A stretch of DNA of 64,000 nucleotides from Soonwooa buanensis. GTDB lineage: Bacteria; Bacteroidota; Bacteroidia; Flavobacteriales; Weeksellaceae. Under the pieces are notes generated by a model, which worked only from the letters and a program-made list of their open reading frames with translations, did not search any database and was not told the DNA's origin. The translations under genes were made by a program, and so were the position numbers. This document shows, piece by piece, positions 59,965-64,000 of the stretch; position 1 is the first letter of the stretch; every line of letters begins with the position of its first letter. The stretch is from the NCBI RefSeq assembly GCF_900167905.1, contig NZ_FUYZ01000002.1:124001-188000 (forward strand), read 5' to 3'.

Positions 59965-60552
59965 ATGAAAAAATTGTATGTATTCGATTTTGATGGGACT
60001 TTAACTTACAAGGACACGATGTTTTTGTATCTTAAATATTTTAATCCATCGAAGTATAGATTTCAATTTTTGAAACATGCACCGCTTTTTGCTTTGGTTA
60101 AATTAAAACTTGCTGATGCAGAAACTGTCAAGAAGAGTTTTATAGCATCAATTCTTAAAGGTCAAACGGAAACAAAACTTAACCAAGTTGCCGATCAATT
60201 TTTTGAACATCAATATCCAAAACTTATTCGTGATAACGCTTTAGATTTTATTGATAAAATTAAAAAAGAACAAACGGATTCTTACATTGTCACGGCGTCT
60301 TTAGATATTTGGGTGCGACCATTTGCAGAAAAATTTGGGATGCAATTGTTAGCAACCAAAGCAGATTATCAAAATGGCGTTTTTACAGGTAAGTTTGCTA
60401 CTAAAAATTGCAACGGCGAAGAAAAAGTAGTTAGAATAAAAGAAGCAATTAGTGGGCGAAAATTCGATAAAACCATAGCTTTTGGTGACACTTCGGGAGA
60501 TAAACCAATGTTAAAATGGGCAAATGAAAGTTTTTATCAATTTTTTCACTAA
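59965..60552 (+). CDS. HAD-IB family phosphatase, linked to the DprE-like operon
   Basis: 195 residues. The nucleophile motif VFDFDGTLTYKDT has Asp8 and Asp10; the Ser/Thr motif is SYIVTASLDIWVRP; the last motif IAFGDTSGDKPML has the acidic pair. In this operon it is the obvious candidate to remove the 5'-phosphate from polyprenyl-phosphoryl-5-phosphoribose, a job attributed to other phosphatases in mycobacteria; fusions of HAD with UbiA enzymes elsewhere support the link. Assignment to this step is inference. Confidence 0.82.
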   Translation: MKKLYVFDFDGTLTYKDTMFLYLKYFNPSKYRFQFLKHAPLFALVKLKLADAETVKKSFIASILKGQTETKLNQVADQFFEHQYPKLIRDNALDFIDKIKKEQTDSYIVTASLDIWVRPFAEKFGMQLLATKADYQNGVFTGKFATKNCNGEEKVVRIKEAISGRKFDKTIAFGDTSGDKPMLKWANESFYQFFH

Positions 60553-60565
60553 TTTCGTATCAACA

Positions 60566-60599
60566 TAAATGAGGCACATCGCTTCATTTTTTTTTAAAA
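60566..60599 (+). terminator. Terminator of the DprE-like operon
   Basis: AAATGAGGC pairs with GCTTCATTT (60568-60590) and is followed by a long T-run, before the cysteine desulfurase gene. Confidence 0.78.
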
Positions 60600-60612
60600 T
60601 TTTTTAGTAAAA

Positions 60613-61785
60613 ATGGAAAAGGTATATTTAGACAACGCAGCAACTACGCCGCTTAACGAAGAAGTTATTGACGCAATGGTGTCCGTTCTTCGTGATAATT
60701 ATGGTAACCCGTCTTCTACGCACAGTTTTGGTCAAGAGGCAAAAACGCTTTTGGAAGAAGTTAGGCGAAAAATTGCAGAAGCGCTGCGTGTTACGCCAGG
60801 TGAGATTGTTTTCACGTCTTGCGGTACCGAATCCAACAACATGATTATCAAATCTTGTGTTAATTATTTAGGCGTTCAACGTATTATTACATCGCCGTTG
60901 GAGCACAAATGTGTTGCAGAGACTTGCTTAGAAATGAAACGCCTTAATGGTGTTGAGCTTGTCTATTTGCGTCCTGATAACAAAGCAAATTTAAGTTTAG
61001 AAAAACTTGAAGAGCTTCTTCAAAATTCTGAGAAAAAGACTTTAGTGACTTTAATGCACGCTAACAACGAAGTTGGTAATCTTCTAGATTTAGAAAAAGT
61101 TGCAGAACTTTGTAAAAAATATGACGCTTTATTCCATTCGGATACGGTGCAAACGATGGCGCATTTGGATTTAGATTTTTCTAAAATCCCAGTTGATTTC
61201 GCATCTTGCAGCGCGCACAAATTCCATGGTCCAAAAGGAAGTGGTTTTGCATTTGTGAGAAAAGCGTCTGGTCTTAAAGGTATTATTACTGGAGGTCCAC
61301 AAGAAAGAAGTCTTCGCGCAGGTACAGAAAATGTTTGTGGTATCGTTGGACTTGGCAAAGCTTGGGAATTGTCGATTGACAATATGTCGGAGTACAGTTC
61401 TCATATTAAAGATATTAAAAACTATTGTAAATCTGAAATAGAAAAGAATTTCCCTGAAGCTAAATTTAATGGTGAATCAGCAACAGAAAACAGTCTTTAT
61501 ACGGTATTGAATATTTTGTTGCCATTCAAAAATCCGTTAATCGGATTGCAATTGGATATGCAAGGCGTTGCAATTTCGCAAGGAAGTGCTTGTAGTTCTG
61601 GTGCAGCGAAACCGTCAATGGTTTTGATGTCTATTTTGGATGAAGAAGAGTTGGAGAATTGTACACCACTTCGTGTATCTTTCAGTCATTATACGACTAA
61701 AGCTGATATTGATAAATTTATTTCGGCATTAAAAGAAGTTTCAAAAGATTTCATTATAGAAAAACAAAATACCGAGCATAGATAA
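60613..61785 (+). CDS. Cysteine desulfurase (NifS/IscS-like)
   Basis: 390 residues. N-terminal YLDNAATTPLNEEVIDAM, GNPSSTHSFGQEA, the PLP site Lys203 in SAHKFHGPKGSGF, HSDTVQTMAH and the mobile-loop Cys in SQGSACSSGAAKPS. It provides sulfur from cysteine for Fe-S clusters or thio-modifications. IscU/SUF genes are not adjacent. It has the group I (IscS/NifS) loop length; it lies 62 bases before trxA. Confidence 0.94.
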   Translation: MEKVYLDNAATTPLNEEVIDAMVSVLRDNYGNPSSTHSFGQEAKTLLEEVRRKIAEALRVTPGEIVFTSCGTESNNMIIKSCVNYLGVQRIITSPLEHKCVAETCLEMKRLNGVELVYLRPDNKANLSLEKLEELLQNSEKKTLVTLMHANNEVGNLLDLEKVAELCKKYDALFHSDTVQTMAHLDLDFSKIPVDFASCSAHKFHGPKGSGFAFVRKASGLKGIITGGPQERSLRAGTENVCGIVGLGKAWELSIDNMSEYSSHIKDIKNYCKSEIEKNFPEAKFNGESATENSLYTVLNILLPFKNPLIGLQLDMQGVAISQGSACSSGAAKPSMVLMSILDEEELENCTPLRVSFSHYTTKADIDKFISALKEVSKDFIIEKQNTEHR

Positions 61786-61788
61786 TAA

Positions 61789-61821
61789 TTTATCCGATTA
61801 GGTATATTTTTTGTAATTTTG
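61789..61821 (+). promoter_or_regulatory. trxA promoter (TTTA-N21-TAATTTTG)
   Basis: Perfect -7 TAATTTTG at 61814-61821, with TTTA at 61789-61792 and a leader of about 22 bases. Confidence 0.5.
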
Positions 61822-61847
61822 TAGAGTATTAAACAAAGAATAAAATT

Positions 61848-62165
61848 ATGGCAGTAGAGATTACAGATCAGTCTTTTCAAGAAGTAGTATTAGCTTCGGA
61901 TAAGCCTGTATTAGTAGATTTTTGGGCAGCATGGTGTGGTCCATGTAGAATGCTAGGTCCAATCGTAGAAGAATTAGCAAACGATTTTGATGGAAAAGCT
62001 GTTGTTGGGAAAGTGGATGTTGATAATAATCAAAATATATCAATGGAATATGGCATCAGAAATATTCCAACACTATTAATTTTCAAGAACGGAGAAGTGG
62101 TTGATAAGTTAGTTGGTGTTAGCCCGAAAGAGCTAATTGCTGAGAAACTTTCAGCACACATGTAA
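61848..62165 (+). CDS. trxA: Thioredoxin
   Basis: 105 residues. Active site WCGPC with Cys30 and Cys33 in DFWAAWCGPCRMLGP, cis-Pro in GIRNIPTLLIF, and C-terminal LVGVSPKELIAEKL. It is a cytoplasmic general disulfide reductase; thioredoxin reductase is not in the window. It has its own promoter and terminator. Confidence 0.97.
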   Translation: MAVEITDQSFQEVVLASDKPVLVDFWAAWCGPCRMLGPIVEELANDFDGKAVVGKVDVDNNQNISMEYGIRNIPTLLIFKNGEVVDKLVGVSPKELIAEKLSAHM

Positions 62166-62183
62166 AAAAAATAATACTGAAAA

Positions 62184-62217
62184 TGAACGCTTTCCTAATA
62201 GGAGAGCGTTTTTTTTG
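62184..62217 (+). terminator. trxA terminator
   Basis: AACGCTTTCC pairs with GGAGAGCGTT (62186-62210), followed by eight T in all. Confidence 0.9.
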
Positions 62218-62224
62218 TAAAAAA

Positions 62225-62255
62225 TTTGTAGGATTAAAATATTGTCGTATTTTTG
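62225..62255 (+). promoter_or_regulatory. tRNA-Asp promoter, full consensus (TTTG-N19-TATTTTTG)
   Basis: TTTG at 62225-62228 and perfect -7 TATTTTTG at 62248-62255, 19 bases apart. This is the best match to the Bacteroidota housekeeping promoter in the window; expected transcription start is near 62260, 36 bases before the tRNA. Confidence 0.8.
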
Positions 62256-62295
62256 CAACCACAATAATCAAGGCAATTATGCTGAGGTTGGTTGA

Positions 62296-62369
62296 GATCC
62301 GGTAGTTCAGCTGGTTAGAATGCCGCCCTGTCACGGCGGAGGTCGCGGGTTCGAGTCCCGTCCGGATCG
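62296..62369 (+). tRNA. tRNA-Asp (GTC)
   Basis: A complete cloverleaf: acceptor stem GATCCGG with CCGGATC and discriminator G, anticodon stem CCGCC/GGCGG with loop CTGTCAC and anticodon GTC at 62330-62332, T-arm GCGGGTTCGAGTCCCGT. CCA is not encoded. A terminator hairpin follows at 62394. An integrase gene starts 250 bases downstream, so the 3' end may be an att site. Confidence 0.96.
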
Positions 62370-62391
62370 CAATTACAAATACAAAGTAATA

Positions 62392-62435
62392 TAATATGCT
62401 GTAAAATAGATGTTTTACAGCATATTTTGTTTTGT
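62392..62435 (+). terminator. tRNA-Asp terminator
   Basis: Perfect 13-bp stem, ATATGCTGTAAAA (62394-62406) with TTTTACAGCATAT (62413-62425), followed by TTGTTTTG. Confidence 0.85.
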
Positions 62436-62472
62436 GGGTTATCCAAAGAATGTCATAATATCGCAAGATGTT

Positions 62473-62519
62473 AGTGACCTATTCAGTGACTTAAATTACA
62501 TTGACAAAAAGGTCACTGA
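62473..62519. repeat. Clustered inverted and direct repeats upstream of the integrase gene
   Basis: AGTGACCT (62473-62480) is inverted by AGGTCACT (62510-62517), and TCAGTGAC (62483-62490) by GTCACTGA (62512-62519), giving several AGTGAC-type units in 47 bases. Position between tRNA and integrase suits recombinase arm or regulator binding. Confidence 0.65.
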
Positions 62520-62618
62520 AAACTTAGGAGAAAGCTTGTTCAAAGGCTTTTTCAAAATTTGAATATCTTGTGGTAAGATCGAAATAGTAATAGTTTCAAT
62601 TCTTAAAGACACCACGAT

Positions 62619-63863
62619 ATGAACAAGACTTTTAATCTTCTCTTCTATGTGAAGAAAGCCAAAGTTAACACAGTTGGTAAAGCACCAATCTATGTTCGCA
62701 TGACATTGGATGGACAAATATCAGAGCTTAGCACCAAACGCACTATTTCACCTCAAAAATGGAATTCTACAGCACAACGAGCATCTGGTTCATCGGAGGA
62801 AATTAAAGCTCTTAATTTCTACCTTAAATCGTTTGAACAAAAGATTTACGATGCATATCATTGTTTATTGCGAGAGAAAAACCTCATCACTTCACAAGAT
62901 TTGAAAAATCATTTGCTTGGCGTTAAGGAACGAAGCAGAATGTTGGTGTCAATCTTCGAAGATCACAACAATCGAATGGCGCAGCTTCTTGACAAAGAAT
63001 TCTCAAAAGGAACCCTTCAACGTTACAAAACTTGTTTGTCACACCTTAAAGATTTCCTTAATTTAAAATTTCATGTTAATGATATTGCAATCACTAAAAT
63101 TGATTTAGCATTTATTAATGATTTCGAATTTTATCTAAGAACAAAACCAATTAAACCTTGCGCCAATAATTCTGCAGTAAAGTACATCAAGAACTTTGGA
63201 AAGATTATTCGGATATGCTTGGTGAATAGATGGCTTAGTTTTGACCCTTTTATGGGATATAGTTCTAAATTATCCGAAGTTAATCGTGGTTTTTTAGATG
63301 AAGCAGAATTACTATGTTTGGAAAATAAAGAATTCTCAATCGAACGAATTGAACAAGTTCGAGATATCTTTGTTTTTAGTTGTTATACGGGGCTTGCATT
63401 TATAGATGTATGGAACTTAACTACTGATAATATTGGGATAGGTCTGGATGCAAATAAATGGATTTTTACTTCACGTCAAAAAACAAAAATAGCGTCTCAT
63501 ATTCCTCTTTTACCTAAGGCAGAGGCTATTATCCAAAAGTATCAGAACCACCCTCGTTGTGTTTCAAAGAGAAAGTTATTGCCTTTGTTAAGTAATCAGA
63601 AGATGAATGCCTATCTCAAAGAAATTGCAGATCTCTGTGGGATTTCTAAAGAATTGACGTTCCATATCGCTCGTCACACGTTTGCCACAACTGTTACTTT
63701 AGCCAATGGTGTTTCTATCGAAAGTGTTAGCAAGATGCTTGGGCATAAGAGCATAAAAACGACACAGCATTACGCTAAAATTCTTGATAAAAAAGTAGGT
63801 GAAGACATGTTAGCGCTTCAAGTGTTGTTACAAACGAAAAACGATGACGCAAAAATAGGATAA
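62619..63863 (+). CDS. Tyrosine recombinase / site-specific integrase
   Basis: 414 residues of the Bacteroidetes mobile-element type. An N-terminal arm-type DNA-binding domain (FNLLFYVKKAKVNTVGKAPI ... about 1-90), a SAM-like core-binding domain (about 105-200) and the catalytic domain with TGLAFIDVWNLT, His349-x-x-Arg352 in HIARHTFA, His376 in LGHKS and the nucleophile Tyr385 in HYAKI. It is not XerC/D-like in length or N-terminus. It should excise and insert the element whose left part is seen here. It starts at ATG, in the gap after tRNA-Asp. Confidence 0.93.
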   Translation: MNKTFNLLFYVKKAKVNTVGKAPIYVRMTLDGQISELSTKRTISPQKWNSTAQRASGSSEEIKALNFYLKSFEQKIYDAYHCLLREKNLITSQDLKNHLLGVKERSRMLVSIFEDHNNRMAQLLDKEFSKGTLQRYKTCLSHLKDFLNLKFHVNDIAITKIDLAFINDFEFYLRTKPIKPCANNSAVKYIKNFGKIIRICLVNRWLSFDPFMGYSSKLSEVNRGFLDEAELLCLENKEFSIERIEQVRDIFVFSCYTGLAFIDVWNLTTDNIGIGLDANKWIFTSRQKTKIASHIPLLPKAEAIIQKYQNHPRCVSKRKLLPLLSNQKMNAYLKEIADLCGISKELTFHIARHTFATTVTLANGVSIESVSKMLGHKSIKTTQHYAKILDKKVGEDMLALQVLLQTKNDDAKIG

Positions 63864-63886
63864 AACCACGGAAATATAAAGATTTT

Positions 63887-63894
63887 TATCTTTG
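63887..63894 (+). promoter_or_regulatory. -7 element TATCTTTG after the integrase gene
   Basis: Perfect TAnnTTTG match 24 bases after the integrase stop and 27 bases before ATG 63921, suggesting a new transcription unit that runs off the window. Confidence 0.4.
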
Positions 63895-63920
63895 AAGATT
63901 GTTAATTTTAGAATCTACTA

Positions 63921-64000
63921 ATGGTTATGAACATTAATACTTGTTTAAAAGAGGAAAATGAAAATTTCCGAATGTTTAAAAGGAGAAATACAAAGATTGT
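63921..64000 (+). CDS. Start of an unidentified gene, cut by the window edge
   Basis: A reading frame opens at ATG 63921 (also ATG 63927) and continues without stop to base 64000, 26 codons. An overlapping alternative opens at ATG 63958 in another frame, after an A/G-rich leader. The -7 box at 63887 favours the first. The segment contains two similar stretches of TGTTTAAAAG, so both frames share a CLK-E-like phrase. Too short to identify. Confidence 0.3.
   Translation, partial: MVMNINTCLKEENENFRMFKRRNTKI

Larger units (their letters stand above)
62370..64000 (+). mobile_element. Left end of a putative integrative element at tRNA-Asp (open at window edge)
   Basis: A tyrosine recombinase gene, transcribed away from tRNA-Asp, begins 250 bases after the tRNA 3' end. 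Small inverted/direct repeats in the gap could be recombinase arm sites, and further genes start beyond the integrase. The second att copy and right end lie outside the window, so the extent is unknown. Confidence 0.45.

Noticed and set aside
62619-63863. Integrase as a chromosomal XerC/XerD recombinase
   Set aside because: Length (414 residues) and an arm-type DNA-binding N-terminal domain next to a tRNA gene point to a mobile-element integrase instead.

Overview
The window looks like chromosome of a Bacteroidota member, class Flavobacteriia, probably the Chryseobacterium-like Weeksellaceae. The evidence is low GC content, several proteins ending in type IX secretion (Por) sorting domains, promoters of the form TTTG-N19-21-TAnnTTTG, A-rich leaders instead of strong Shine-Dalgarno sites, and family signatures such as DUF4295, DUF5683, a split transketolase and an enlarged signal peptidase I. 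Assignment below class level is a guess.

Layout. 1-956 is the N-terminal part of recF (minus), followed by a UbiA-like membrane protein. 1830-7724 is a very large alpha-2-macroglobulin-like protein, trailed by eight copies of GCTAAAC. 7.9-15.9 kb holds T9SS cargo, a membrane-bound TPR-AraC regulator with a TPR partner that has no HTH, and small metabolic genes including an Old Yellow Enzyme. 15.9-23.3 kb is a minus-strand block: hemL, a LysM glucosaminidase, a D-cysteine desulfhydrase-like enzyme, both transketolase halves and a sodium:solute symporter. 23.4-28.2 kb has yceI, a small lipoprotein, a TlpA thioredoxin, an MFS carrier and asnB. 28.2-28.6 kb has no credible protein gene but carries a promoter, three hairpins and a terminator that look like a small RNA. 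28.6-35 kb has a polytopic membrane protein, a glycine-zipper lipoprotein, purA, ruvB, an MBL hydrolase and coaE. 35-43.3 kb is mostly minus strand: a secreted reprolysin-type protease, ftsY, rpmB-rpmG-DUF4295, an ArsC/Spx-like protein, a deoxynucleoside kinase and a glutaminyl cyclase-like lipoprotein. 43.4-47.2 kb has folA-recR-glycosyltransferase and a PDZ/aspartyl protease.

47.4-56.9 kb is a plus-strand run: tonB, parA-parB-DUF5683-dapB-lepB-WbqC, a subtilase and two envelope lipoproteins. 57.0-60.6 kb is a tight four-gene operon whose products resemble the mycobacterial decaprenyl-phosphoryl-arabinose enzymes (UbiA phosphoribosyltransferase, DprE1, DprE2) plus a HAD phosphatase. It has its own promoter and terminator and is the most interesting pathway here. 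60.6-62.2 kb carries a cysteine desulfurase and trxA. A tRNA-Asp gene at 62.3 kb is followed by a tyrosine recombinase, which suggests that an integrative element starts there and runs off the window.

Most of the window is ordinary chromosomal backbone. The points worth a second look are the DprE-like operon, the structured small RNA candidate at 28.46-28.60 kb, the macroglobulin without its thioester motif, the TPR-AraC/TPR pair, two apparently leaderless promoters, the near-perfect palindrome upstream of tonB and the tRNA-Asp/integrase junction.
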